The translations under genes were made by a program, and so were the position numbers. Shown here piece by piece: positions 49,982 through 58,982 of a stretch of 64,000 nt of DNA. Position 1 is the first letter of the stretch; the number at the start of each line of letters is the position of its first letter. The stretch covers positions 1,906,001-1,970,000 of the forward strand of contig NZ_CP056032.1 of assembly GCF_013375035.1 (NCBI RefSeq). Direction: 5' to 3'. The notes beneath the pieces were generated by a model, which ran no database searches, was not told where the DNA came from, and saw nothing but the letters and a program-made list of their open reading frames with translations. The stretch is from Spirosoma sp. KUDC1026 (GTDB lineage Bacteria; Bacteroidota; Bacteroidia; Cytophagales; Spirosomataceae).

Positions 49982-52900
49982 TCAACTCTTCAGTTTCACT
50001 GGCGGGTAGCCAAAATGCTCCTGAAACACTTTGGTAAAGTGAGACGGGGATTGGTAACCGATTTGATAGGCGACCTCGGCGACGGTCAAGGTCCCACTTG
50101 CTAACAGCTCGGCCCCCCGCTCCAGGCGAACCCGCTGAATAAAACGGTTGGGACTTAGACTCGTCAGGGCGGAGAGTTTACGGTTCAGTTGGGTTCGACT
50201 CATGTGGGCCTGGGCAGCTAGCCAGTCTACGTCAATCGACTCGGCCGCCAGATGCGCCATAATAGCCTGGCGTAGTCGATCCAAAAAGGCTTCCTCCCGG
50301 TTCAACACCGGCTCGGTTGGTAACCGGACCGGGGAGGGGGCGGACAGGAATCGTTTTTGCCAGTTCTGACGGGTACGCAGCCCGTTGCCAATTCGCAGCA
50401 GCAGCTCCGCCAAGCTAAAAGGTTTGACCAGATACTCGTCCGCCCCGGTTTGCAGGCCCCGCATTCGGCTTTCAGACGCCGATCGGGCCGTGAGTAGTAT
50501 TACGGGAATGTGGCTGGTACGCTCATCGTTCTTCAGCCGCTCCAGCAATTCGTACCCGTCCAGCTCGGGCATCATCACGTCGCTTATGATTAAATCAGGT
50601 ACGCTGGCCAGCGCCTGTTCCCACCCCAGCCGGCCGTTCTCCGCCAGGACCACCTGGTAGGTACCTGATAGATAGTCGGCCACCTGCGCCCGCAGGTCTT
50701 CGTTGTCTTCCACCACCAGGATGAGTGGTTTAGACGTTACACCAGCGGAAGTGAATTCAGGGGCTTCGGCAGTGGCTGAGTTACGGACGGCCTCCGGCAT
50801 AGGGGGAATCATAAATGACGGGGACGCGGCTAGCGTTGAATCGGCTCCACTCGGGATCGTCAACGGCAGTTGAACGGTAAACGTACTGCCCTGACCGGGC
50901 TGGCTGGTGACCGTTACCTCCCCACCCAGCCAGATGGTTAATTCCCGCACCAGCGCCAGGCCAATACCGGTACCCGAGTAGGCCCGCGTTGCCCGGGAAT
51001 CTACCTGGTGAAAGCGCTCAAAAATGTGCTCCTGCTGGTCGGCCGGGATACCAATACCGGTATCGCTAATGGACAAGACGAAGAACGTATCCGCCCGGAT
51101 ATGACCCCTGACCCGTACGCTGCCCCCAGGGGGAGTAAACTTTAGCGCGTTGGCCAGCAGATTGTAGATGATTTTCTCCCACTTCTCGCTATCGAAACTA
51201 ACTAAATCGTCGCTGGTGGACGACGTAGTTGGGGTGAAATCAGGAACGGGTAATGACTGAGTGGCCGGGCCATCATTGTAGGTGAGATCAAGACCCCGCT
51301 GCGCAGCCAGTCCGGCAAACTGAGCCACCACCTGCCCGGCAAACCAGACTGGATTGCCCAGCTGGAGATGGGATTCCAGCTTACCCGCGTCCAGGCGGGC
51401 CATATCGAGGGTTTCGGTGATGAGCCTCAGTAACTGATGTGCGTGGCGTTGGATGGTGGCTACTTCGGGCTGTTCGACGTGGGCCGGGGTCTTGGCCGTT
51501 AGTTGCTCGGTGGCGTTAAGAATGATAGTAAGGGGCGTGCGGAACTCGTGGGTAACGTTACTAAAGAACCGGGTTTTCAGCTCGTCGAGCTGTCGCAGAC
51601 TGGCCGCTTCCTGCTGCTCGCGGGCCAACTGCTGAGCCAGTTGTCGTCGTCGCCTGTAGGCTCGGATCAGATAGTAGCCCAGCCCGCCCACCACCAGCCC
51701 CATCAGCGCCAGGAAAGCGGGCGTTTTCCAGAAGGGGGCTACCACCACGATCGTCAGCGTTGACACCGTTGGCTCCCATTTACCCGTGTTGTAGCCCTGG
51801 TTGACAGTAAACGTATACGTGCCGGCGGGCAACTGATAGGCGGCATAGCCCGTTACATCCTGCGACGAAATCCAGTCGTTGTCATAGCCATTGAGTCGCC
51901 AGCGCAGTGTTCCCGACGCTATTTTTGCCACCGGGGTAAACTGCATGGTAAAGGGTTCATTTTCGCGTACCGTCAGCGTAGGGTGTCCTCCGGTATCGTA
52001 GGTCAGATTCTGGGTAGCACTTGTATTGTCCTTAAGCAGAGTTCCATTAATGGTCAGCCGCAGGAACAGCAGCGAGGGAGAAACCCGGGTCTGATTCAAA
52101 TCATACGCATACAGTTTAGCGCTGGTGCTTACCCACAGTCGGTTGGCAGTATCAACGTAAAGCCCTTCGACAAAGTGGGTGGGGGAGCCGAAACCAAGTT
52201 GCTGTAGGGTTCCCTGAGCGGTATAGCAGTACGTAGCCACTCCCGTGCTGAAATAGGCATTCCCCCGGGCATCGAGTTTGAACTCGTAGATGTAGGGCGC
52301 GCCTGGCGTCTTGGTTTCCGGGGTTCGCTGAATAGTCAGCCCCAGGCGTCGAAACTGACCGGTGGCCGGGGAAAAGACACTGGCTTCGTTGATCTGGCCG
52401 ACCAGAATACTACCGTCGGGCCGGGCCTGCACTCCGTAGGCGGCATTGCTGCTCAGCGAGGTGGTGTTTTTGTCGTCGTGTCGGTAGTTGGTCAACTGCT
52501 CCGTCTGCGGGTTGTAGGCAAATAAGCCTTGTTTTGAGGTGGCAAAATAAATTACGCCCTGACGGTCCTGGGTGATACTGCGGATGTCCAATCCCTGATC
52601 GACGATGTGCTTCACGGCCAGGGTGCGGGGGTTGAGCTTCAGCAGGCCATGATCTTTCAAACCGATCCAGAGACTGGCCTGAGCATCCGTGAATAAATAG
52701 TGTGATCCGTATCGGGCCAAATAATCGCGCACCACGCGGGTGCTGTCGGGCAACCGGACGATGCGCTGCTGCCGGGTATCAACGTAGGCGAGTGAAAGGC
52801 CGGAGCCTTGTTTGAGCCAGATACGTCCGTCGACTGACGACACCAATTGATAATAGTAATCGCCTTCTTTCAACACCGGATCGTGAAACACCCGAAATTG

Positions 52901-53110
52901 CCCGCCCTGATAACGAACAATACCATTGATCGTAGCCATCCATAAGTGCCCCTGGGTATCCTGAGTCATGCCCAGAGCGGTCAGACTTAACCCCGGCTTT
53001 TCGTCAAACTGCCGCAGCAGTCGGGGCATGAGCAACTGCGCCTTACCCAACCCGGCCGTCAACCCCAACAGTAACAAACAACTTCCCGCAACTCGGTAAA
53101 AAAAAAGCAT
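49982..53110 (-). CDS. Hybrid two-component sensor kinase/response regulator with AraC domain
   Basis: The 1,042-residue protein has a signal peptide (about 1-25) and a periplasmic beta-propeller region (about 26-345) that is only half the usual length for this class. A Y_Y_Y domain (about 350-455) and one membrane helix (463-483) follow. The histidine kinase has phospho-His H521 in SNVTHEFRTPLT and the GTGIGLALV ATP-binding box. The receiver domain has Asp in LIISDVMMPELDGYE, and the end is an AraC-type helix-turn-helix. Such proteins sense a glycan in the periplasm and switch on a neighbouring use locus. The GH20 and the CBM3 surface protein are candidates. Confidence 0.94.
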   Translation of the reverse strand: MLFFYRVAGSCLLLLGLTAGLGKAQLLMPRLLRQFDEKPGLSLTALGMTQDTQGHLWMATINGIVRYQGGQFRVFHDPVLKEGDYYYQLVSSVDGRIWLKQGSGLSLAYVDTRQQRIVRLPDSTRVVRDYLARYGSHYLFTDAQASLWIGLKDHGLLKLNPRTLAVKHIVDQGLDIRSITQDRQGVIYFATSKQGLFAYNPQTEQLTNYRHDDKNTTSLSSNAAYGVQARPDGSILVGQINEASVFSPATGQFRRLGLTIQRTPETKTPGAPYIYEFKLDARGNAYFSTGVATYCYTAQGTLQQLGFGSPTHFVEGLYVDTANRLWVSTSAKLYAYDLNQTRVSPSLLFLRLTINGTLLKDNTSATQNLTYDTGGHPTLTVRENEPFTMQFTPVAKIASGTLRWRLNGYDNDWISSQDVTGYAAYQLPAGTYTFTVNQGYNTGKWEPTVSTLTIVVVAPFWKTPAFLALMGLVVGGLGYYLIRAYRRRRQLAQQLAREQQEAASLRQLDELKTRFFSNVTHEFRTPLTIILNATEQLTAKTPAHVEQPEVATIQRHAHQLLRLITETLDMARLDAGKLESHLQLGNPVWFAGQVVAQFAGLAAQRGLDLTYNDGPATQSLPVPDFTPTTSSTSDDLVSFDSEKWEKIIYNLLANALKFTPPGGSVRVRGHIRADTFFVLSISDTGIGIPADQQEHIFERFHQVDSRATRAYSGTGIGLALVRELTIWLGGEVTVTSQPGQGSTFTVQLPLTIPSGADSTLAASPSFMIPPMPEAVRNSATAEAPEFTSAGVTSKPLILVVEDNEDLRAQVADYLSGTYQVVLAENGRLGWEQALASVPDLIISDVMMPELDGYELLERLKNDERTSHIPVILLTARSASESRMRGLQTGADEYLVKPFSLAELLLRIGNGLRTRQNWQKRFLSAPSPVRLPTEPVLNREEAFLDRLRQAIMAHLAAESIDVDWLAAQAHMSRTQLNRKLSALTSLSPNRFIQRVRLERGAELLASGTLTVAEVAYQIGYQSPSHFTKVFQEHFGYPPVKLKS

Positions 53111-53127
53111 GACAGGGGTAGAATAGT

Positions 53128-53157
53128 CAAATATACGTACCTAGTCATGTATAGCAA
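53128..53157 (-). promoter_or_regulatory. Promoter of the hybrid sensor gene
   Basis: Minus strand TTG (53157-53155), 19 bases, TATATTTG (53135-53128): an exact TTG-N19-TAnnTTTG match with a leader of about 11 bases. Confidence 0.5.
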
Positions 53158-53327
53158 TACCCACTACTGCCCGCGTCTATTAGGAGGGTAAACCACCACC
53201 TGAATTACCCCTGGGTTCATCGTACATAAAGGCTTGCTTGGCTCCAGGGAGGGCTGTACCAATCCTACCATTTTCTGGGGTCGTCTACCTGGCCCAATAA
53301 GCCAGCTAAACTTGTCTGCTTGCTGAA

Positions 53328-53365
53328 AATGGTTCGATACCGCTCATAATGGTTCGATATCGTTC
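53328..53365 (+). repeat. Tandem 20-bp duplication carrying two start codons
   Basis: AATGGTTCGATACCGCTCAT (53328-53347) is followed by AATGGTTCGATATCGTTCGT (53348-53367). Each copy begins with an ATG. The first starts a six-codon minigene, MVRYRS, whose TAA (53347-53349) shares one base with the second ATG (TAATG), where the long surface-protein frame starts MVRYRSLL. Confidence 0.55.
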
Positions 53366-56300
53366 GTTGCTAACCCTCTTTCCAACAGACATTTGTTTTC
53401 AAGAACGACCACCAGAAATGGGTTCTGGTGGTTTGCTAACCCAACTTCTACGTATGCTTTTTCTTCTACCGTCAGCCAGCTACTCCGCTGGCACTCCACG
53501 CTGGCTGGATTCCAGACAACGCGTCAAATCATTCAAATTAACTTGGCTACGCAGAACCACTGTCGGGGCAGTTCGTTTCCTGCCTGGCTACTACTTTATC
53601 TGGTTACTGTTGCTAGGCAGCCAGTTGCTACAGGGACGTGCTATGGCTCAGTATACGGTGACGACCAATAACGATGCGGGGGCCGGCAGTTTACGGGCTG
53701 CGATCACCAGCGGCAATGCGTCCGGAGCCGAGTATACCATTAACATCACCACGGCCGGGCCGATCACCCTAACGGCGGCTCTGCCCGATATTACCCAGTC
53801 GTGTACGATTAGTAGTGCGGCTTCGCTGACGCCAGTTACGGCTACAGGGGGAACTATCATTCAGCGGAATGCGACTACCGGTATTGCCGACTTCCGGCTT
53901 TTTAAAGCCACTACGGCCACCAAAAAATTTACCCTCATCAACCTCATCCTTCAGAATGGCGTGGGGAACGAGGGAGATTTCTACCGGGGGGGCGGAGCGG
54001 TATTGACCGATAATGGCGTGGCGCTAACCATGCTCCGTTGTCTGGTCCGTAACTGCACTACCCGCGACGGGCGACACGGCGGGGGGGTGCATGTGGTGAA
54101 TGGGTTGGCTACGCTGACTGACTGTGAATTTCGGACGAACAGTTCACCAGGTACGCAAAACAATTCGTCGGGTGGGGCTTTTAAATCAGGATTAAGTCAA
54201 ACTAATTCGATAGTAGCTAACCCGGAGATTGTCAGTTTTTTACGGTGTACGTTTGCTGATAACTCTGCCGAGCGGGGTGGAGCAACTTATGAAGCCGGCC
54301 CGGCGTCTTTTATTAATTGCACATTCAACTCCAACTCCGCAGATTTGGGTGGTTCTGTCTACACCTTGACTGGACAATCGGATATTATTAACTGCACGTT
54401 TAACAATAATAGGCTATTCTCATTTGGTATAAATGGCGCTACTGTCCGCATTATAAATTCATTATTCGTTAATTCTAATTTGAGTGGAACAGAGTATTCG
54501 TCGTTGGGTGGGAATGTCACGACCACAGGGGCAGGCTCCGTATTTACACAGGACAGTGATAAAAGCAGTCAAACCATAGTATTAGGTAGCCTGCAACGCA
54601 ATGCCGGGGGGCTGGTCAGTACGTTAGCCATCAATGGCTGCAGCCCGGCACTCAATGCCGGCGTTAGTTCGACTACTCAACCGGGTATTATGATGCCGCC
54701 AACGGATGCCAACAACCAGCCACGGGTTGGTCAGCCCGATGCCGGAGCTTATGAATTGCAGGGAACCCCTGGTGGTACCGATGTCGCCATCACCCGGCAA
54801 CCAGCCAGTGGTTCTTCGGTTTGCGTCGGCTCAACAGTAACCACCTCGGTTAGTACCAGCGGCACGGTCAGCGGTTATCAATGGTACCGGAATGGTAGCA
54901 TCGTGAGCGGACAAACCTCGGCTACGCTCACCCTGCCGAACACGACCACGGCTAATTCGGGCAGTTACGTGGCGGTCGTCACCGGTGCCTGCAACAGCCT
55001 TACCTCTACGGCCTTCAACCTGACGGTCAATCCGCTGCCTACCCAGTATGCGGTGACTGGGGGCGGAATTTTCTGCGCTGGTGGCACCGAGCCTACTGTG
55101 GGGCTGGCTGGCTCGCAGACCGGCGTCAATTACCAATTGCTACGGGGAACTATGCCCCTGGGTACTCCGGTAGCCGGCACAGGTAGCGCCATCCGCTTTC
55201 AAGAACCAGTAACAGGGGGTACCTATACCGTGCAGGCCACTAACGCCACTACGGGTTGCCAACAGACCATGACTGGCTCGGCCACGGTGAACGTCTTACT
55301 ACTTGAGCCTTACGCGGTTACCGGCGGTGGTACCTACTGTGTAGGCAGCCCGGCCCCTGCTGTGGGTCTGGCTGGCTCTCAACCGGGGGTCAACTACCAG
55401 TTACTGCGAGGAACCACACCGGTGGGAAACCCCGTAGCGGGTACGGGCAGTGCCATCAGCTTTGGCGCGCAATCAACGGGAGGTACCTACACCGTGCAGG
55501 CCATTGAGGCTACTACGGGATGTCAGCGAACAATGAACGGCTCGGCCACGGTGACGGTCAACCCCACACCCGTGCTTACTATCACCACCCCGCCCGCAGT
55601 TTGCGCCCCCACTACCGTCGACCTCACCCGCTACGTAACCAGCGACATTGCAGCCACGATCCGCTTCTTTACGGATGACGCGCGCACCCAGGCGGTGGCA
55701 ACACCCACCGCCGTCGCTGCTAGCGGTACCTACTACGTGCAGGCAACCAGCGAGCAGGGCTGTGTCAGCAACGGCAGTATCGTGGTGACGGTCAACACCC
55801 CGCCTGCCGTCAGCATCGTGCCCTCGGCCCTGACCGGCTGCGCGGGTACGATCATCACCCTGTCGGCGCAAGGAGCCGACCGCTACGTCTGGAACACAGG
55901 GGCCACTACTACGTCCATTCCCGTGACGGCTACCGGTACCAGTGTCTACTCCGTGACGGGTACCATCACCAGCACGGGCTGCTCGGCTACAGCCTCTCAG
56001 TCCATCACCATCTACCCGCTACCGGCGGCACCTAGTGTGCTCACCCAAACCGGGCAGAGCTACCCCGGCGGGCAGTCCAGCGTCACCGTTGACGTCAACT
56101 CGGGCAACGTCAACCTGGTGGTGAGTGGCTGCTCCGGTACCATCAACTGGACGGGTCCTAATAACACCTCGGGCACTAGCAGCCCCATTGTGGTCTCGAC
56201 CGAGCGGGTAGGACAGTTTGTCTACTCCGCTACCTGCACCAGCACCCAGGGCTGCACCAGCCCGGCCACCTCGGCTACGGTGACCGTCCAGGGCCGGCTG

Positions 56301-57497
56301 ACGGTGCTGCACCGGGACGTGGACAACTACGCCGACAACAACGCCATCCAGCCCCTGCTGGTACTACAGAACCAGGGCAGCAGCGCCCTGCCCCTCGCCC
56401 GGCTCACCCTGCGCTACTACGTGACGGTCGAAAACGGGGGCACGCTGGGCAACCTCAATGTCAACTACGCCCAGGTGGGGGGCCAGAACGTGCGGCTGCG
56501 CTACGTGCCGCTGAGCCCGGCCCAGCCGGGGGCCAGCGGCTACGTGGAGGTGAGCTTCACGGCCGGGGCGGGGAACCTGGCCGCGGGGGCCAACACGGGG
56601 CCGATCCAGGCCTACTTTGCCAAGAGTGACTACGGTGCCCTGTTTGAGCCCGACGACTACTCCTACAACCCGGTGCGAGACCAGCTGAGGGCGACCCAGC
56701 GCATCACGGCCTACTATGACGGGGTGCTCATCGCGGGCATCGAGCCGGGTTCAGGGGCTCAGGTGCGATCGGTTCGGGCGCTGACCGAGAGCCGCAACGG
56801 GCCGGACGCCACCCAGATCAACACGGTGCTGGAAGTACGCAATGAGGGTACGGTGGCTATCAACTACAGTGACCTGAAAGCGCGTTATTACTTCACCTCG
56901 GACGGCAACGAGCGCTTGCAGGTGAAAGTCGATGAAGGCAACATCAGCACGCGACTGGTGAAGCTACCTGCGGCCGTCAACGGCGCAGACACGTATCTGG
57001 AGATTAGCTACAATCAGGGCGGTCAGTTGGCCCCCGGTGCCTCTACGGGCGCGATCCGCTACCGGATCAGCAAGCCCGACGGGGGGCGCTTCAACCAGGC
57101 CAACGACTACTCCTACCAGGAGCAGCCCCAGGATCGCGCTCAAAATAGCCGGTTGGTGGTGCTAGTTAGCAATCAAATTGTATGGGGTACCCCTCCTACG
57201 GGCGCTCCCGCGCGGCTAGCGTACGAGGAGGCTGGTTCTACTCTATCAGTGAAGGTGCTGGGCAACCCGATCCAGAACGATCAGGTAAGCTTTGAGGTAA
57301 CGGGCGCTGAGGGGCAAGCTTTGCAACTGCAACTGCTGACGCCCCAGGGTCGGGTGGTGAGCCAGCAGCTGGTACCGAGCGCAGAGGCTACACAGCGGCA
57401 TGAGTTGTCGGTGGCGGGTCAGGCGGGCGGTCTGTTTCTGCTGGAGGTGAGCACGCCCACCCAAAGCCAGACGGTGAAGGTACTTAAAGCAAATTGA
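53349..57497 (+). CDS. Large surface protein: beta-helix, Ig-like repeats, two CBM3-like modules, T9SS sorting tail
   Basis: The 1,382-residue protein begins with an unusually long leader; the hydrophobic signal core is only at residues 78-98 (FIWLLLLGSQLL to AMAQ). ATGs at 53418 and 53454 are other possible starts. Residues 100-470 are a right-handed beta-helix with choice-of-anchor-like DAGAGSLRAAI and INCTFNSNS repeats. An Ig-like domain is at about 475-560. Two tandem Ig-like units lie at about 564-651 and 652-740. Two CBM3-like modules start at about 983 and 1138 (LVLQNQGSSALPLARLTLRYY, FAKSDYGALFEPDDYSY, then FNQANDYSYQEQ). The last 95 residues are a type IX C-terminal domain ending in VKVLKAN. 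The modules suggest cell-surface binding to cellulose or chitin. Confidence 0.88.
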   Translation: MVRYRSLLTLFPTDICFQERPPEMGSGGLLTQLLRMLFLLPSASYSAGTPRWLDSRQRVKSFKLTWLRRTTVGAVRFLPGYYFIWLLLLGSQLLQGRAMAQYTVTTNNDAGAGSLRAAITSGNASGAEYTINITTAGPITLTAALPDITQSCTISSAASLTPVTATGGTIIQRNATTGIADFRLFKATTATKKFTLINLILQNGVGNEGDFYRGGGAVLTDNGVALTMLRCLVRNCTTRDGRHGGGVHVVNGLATLTDCEFRTNSSPGTQNNSSGGAFKSGLSQTNSIVANPEIVSFLRCTFADNSAERGGATYEAGPASFINCTFNSNSADLGGSVYTLTGQSDIINCTFNNNRLFSFGINGATVRIINSLFVNSNLSGTEYSSLGGNVTTTGAGSVFTQDSDKSSQTIVLGSLQRNAGGLVSTLAINGCSPALNAGVSSTTQPGIMMPPTDANNQPRVGQPDAGAYELQGTPGGTDVAITRQPASGSSVCVGSTVTTSVSTSGTVSGYQWYRNGSIVSGQTSATLTLPNTTTANSGSYVAVVTGACNSLTSTAFNLTVNPLPTQYAVTGGGIFCAGGTEPTVGLAGSQTGVNYQLLRGTMPLGTPVAGTGSAIRFQEPVTGGTYTVQATNATTGCQQTMTGSATVNVLLLEPYAVTGGGTYCVGSPAPAVGLAGSQPGVNYQLLRGTTPVGNPVAGTGSAISFGAQSTGGTYTVQAIEATTGCQRTMNGSATVTVNPTPVLTITTPPAVCAPTTVDLTRYVTSDIAATIRFFTDDARTQAVATPTAVAASGTYYVQATSEQGCVSNGSIVVTVNTPPAVSIVPSALTGCAGTIITLSAQGADRYVWNTGATTTSIPVTATGTSVYSVTGTITSTGCSATASQSITIYPLPAAPSVLTQTGQSYPGGQSSVTVDVNSGNVNLVVSGCSGTINWTGPNNTSGTSSPIVVSTERVGQFVYSATCTSTQGCTSPATSATVTVQGRLTVLHRDVDNYADNNAIQPLLVLQNQGSSALPLARLTLRYYVTVENGGTLGNLNVNYAQVGGQNVRLRYVPLSPAQPGASGYVEVSFTAGAGNLAAGANTGPIQAYFAKSDYGALFEPDDYSYNPVRDQLRATQRITAYYDGVLIAGIEPGSGAQVRSVRALTESRNGPDATQINTVLEVRNEGTVAINYSDLKARYYFTSDGNERLQVKVDEGNISTRLVKLPAAVNGADTYLEISYNQGGQLAPGASTGAIRYRISKPDGGRFNQANDYSYQEQPQDRAQNSRLVVLVSNQIVWGTPPTGAPARLAYEEAGSTLSVKVLGNPIQNDQVSFEVTGAEGQALQLQLLTPQGRVVSQQLVPSAEATQRHELSVAGQAGGLFLLEVSTPTQSQTVKVLKAN
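55040..55570 (+). repeat. Tandem duplication inside the surface protein gene
   Basis: Two units of about 265 bases, 55040-55305 and 55306-55570, encode YAVTGGGxxCxGxxxPxVGL repeats that continue with NYQLLRG and end in a GSATV strand. The protein copies are more than two thirds identical by eye, so the duplication is fairly recent. Confidence 0.75.
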
Positions 57498-57515
57498 TGA
57501 CTTATTTTTTGTCAT

Positions 57516-57573
57516 GCACTGCTGCCCAGATCAACGGACTTCAATCGGGGGCCGTTGATCTGGGCAGCAGTGC
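57516..57573 (+). terminator. Terminator-like hairpin after the surface protein gene
   Basis: A 22-bp perfect stem, 57516-57537 with 57552-57573 (GCACTGCTGCCCAGATCAAC / GTTGATCTGGGCAGCAGTGC core), has a 14-base loop. A T-run is upstream at 57503-57510 rather than after the stem, so it may act in the minus direction or as a transcript-protecting structure. Confidence 0.6.
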
Positions 57574-57952
57574 GACAAATCTGTTCATGCATTCGCATGA
57601 CAAACCTGGTAGAATGACTCAAATTAGTCTCATGACGCTTGCACTCCGATGACACCTCCACGGGATTATCTGTACGTTTCTACCTTACTATGCTTTACGG
57701 AATATCAAAACTATTACCGGTACCCGTATTCAATACCACATACGGTTCGAAAATCGATATTCTGTGGATGCTTCGCTCTTCGATCCAGTCGAAGTCGGTT
57801 GCCAACTTACCCTTTTAGGCTTATGTATAATCGCTCAACATAACCCAGTTCCTACCCAATCTTTATCAATCCCCCAACAAAATCTTTATAGCTAACCAAC
57901 TCTACTCAACATTGGCTATCTCTGACTTTAGCAAAGCCCAGAAGCGCACCCT

Positions 57953-58003
57953 CACAAGCTATACTTATAATTTTTTCACAAAAAATTATAAGTATAGCTT
58001 GTG
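57953..58003. repeat. 24-bp perfect inverted repeat upstream of the GntR gene
   Basis: CACAAGCTATACTTATAATT plus TTTT (57953-57976) pairs with 57980-58003 across a 3-base CAC centre. The right arm ends with the TTG (-33 box) of the predicted gntR promoter. It could be a terminator for transcription entering from the left or a large operator. Confidence 0.7.
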
Positions 58004-58029
58004 GAATTATAAGAATCTATCAATCTTTG
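57999..58029 (+). promoter_or_regulatory. Putative gntR promoter
   Basis: TTG (57999-58001), 20 bases, AATCTTTG (58022-58029), one mismatch to the -7 box. The start would be near 58036, leaving the operator half-site TATAGACA (58042-58049) just inside the transcript. Confidence 0.45.
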
Positions 58030-58041
58030 TAGTGTAGTATG

Positions 58042-58049
58042 TATAGACA
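58042..58049. promoter_or_regulatory. GntR operator half-site at its own start
   Basis: TATAGACA here equals one arm of the perfect palindrome before the porter gene. A second partial copy, TTTAGACA, follows at 58049-58056. The left arm is degenerate (TGTAGTAT). Confidence 0.4.
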
Positions 58050-58062
58050 TTTAGACAAGGAA

Positions 58063-58797
58063 ATGCAGTTGTTTACTATCGATCACAGTAGCCCCATACC
58101 CCTGCACATGCAAGTGGAAACCATTATGAGGGAGTTGATCGAGAGCGAAGAGTATCAGCAGGGAAAGCTTTTCCCGAATGAAATAGATCTCGCTAAGCGC
58201 CTTGGTATTGCCCGGAATACGGTCAGACAAGCTATCAACAAGCTTGTTCATGAGCAGCTCCTGATTCGTAAAAAGGGCGTAGGGACTAAAGTTGCCAAAA
58301 ATCGCATTACGACGAAACTTAATAACTGGTCGAGCTTCACGCTCGAAATGCACGATAAGGGCGTTGATTTTCAGAACTACGAAATTAGAGCGAGTTGGAC
58401 GCTTGCTGATCAGGATACCGCGGAGGTGTTTGGGATCAGCACCGACTCGAAAGTATTAAAACTAGAGCGCCTGAGAGGACTGGACGCAGGACCCATTGTC
58501 TATTTTATCTCGTATTTCCACCCCCGCGTTGGCCTTACGGGCGATGAGGATTTTACCAAGCCTCTCTACGAAATGCTGGAAAAGGATCATCATACCGTAG
58601 TTGTTCTTTCCAAGGAAGAGATCAGCGCTACGTTGGCCGACGAATACCTCGCGACCGTTTTGCACACCGAGCCCGGCGACCCGATTCTGTTGCGCAAACG
58701 GATTGTGTGTGATCCGGGTGACCGGCCGGTTGAATACAACATGGGCTATTATCGAGCGGATCGTTTCACCTATGCCATTGATATAGCCCGTAAGTAA
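58063..58797 (+). CDS. GntR family regulator with UTRA ligand-binding domain
   Basis: The 244-residue protein (ATG 58063, MQLFTIDHSSPIPLHMQVE) has the GntR winged helix: KLFPNEIDLAKRLGIARNTVRQAINKLVHEQLLIRKKGVGTKVAK. A UTRA domain follows, with ESxTDSKVLKLERLRG-like (GISTDSKVLKLERLRGLD), GPIVYFISYFHPRVG and VEYNMGYYRADRFTYAIDI. UTRA-type regulators bind sugars or sugar phosphates. ATG 58039 would add eight residues, but it lies about three bases after the predicted start site and overlaps an operator half-site, so 58063 is more likely. It heads the sugar-use locus and probably controls the porter gene. Confidence 0.9.
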   Translation: MQLFTIDHSSPIPLHMQVETIMRELIESEEYQQGKLFPNEIDLAKRLGIARNTVRQAINKLVHEQLLIRKKGVGTKVAKNRITTKLNNWSSFTLEMHDKGVDFQNYEIRASWTLADQDTAEVFGISTDSKVLKLERLRGLDAGPIVYFISYFHPRVGLTGDEDFTKPLYEMLEKDHHTVVVLSKEEISATLADEYLATVLHTEPGDPILLRKRIVCDPGDRPVEYNMGYYRADRFTYAIDIARK

Positions 58798-58881
58798 TCT
58801 GCTTTTTTATTACCAATCTATTGCCCAAGTATAGCTAGGTAGTCAGTTGATTACCAGATCGTTTTTTTGTATTTATTAGTA

Positions 58882-58899
58882 TGTCTATACATATAGACA
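58882..58899. promoter_or_regulatory. Perfect 18-bp palindrome upstream of the sugar porter
   Basis: TGTCTATACATATAGACA is perfectly symmetric (TGTCTATA-CA-TATAGACA). It lies about 85 bases before the porter ATG in a 185-base AT-rich spacer. Size and symmetry suit a GntR dimer, and the arm recurs at the gntR start. This is the most likely GntR operator. Confidence 0.6.
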
Positions 58900-58982
58900 A
58901 ATAAAATATATGTTCTGTTTATGCCTCTTCCAACACTCCTGAAAATGAGTGTACATCCTAACCCTTTCCGACCTAAATAAGC

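Larger units (their letters stand above)
57498..58038. other. 541-base non-coding spacer before the sugar locus
   Basis: It holds a terminator (57516-57573), about 380 bases of AT-rich sequence with no gene-like frame, and a 24-bp perfect inverted repeat (57953-58003) with a promoter attached. An open frame at 57649-57843 has no family features and is ignored. Confidence 0.55.

Noticed and set aside
57649-57843. 64-codon open frame in the spacer before the sugar locus
   Set aside because: No conserved features, AT-rich non-coding appearance, no promoter; probably chance.
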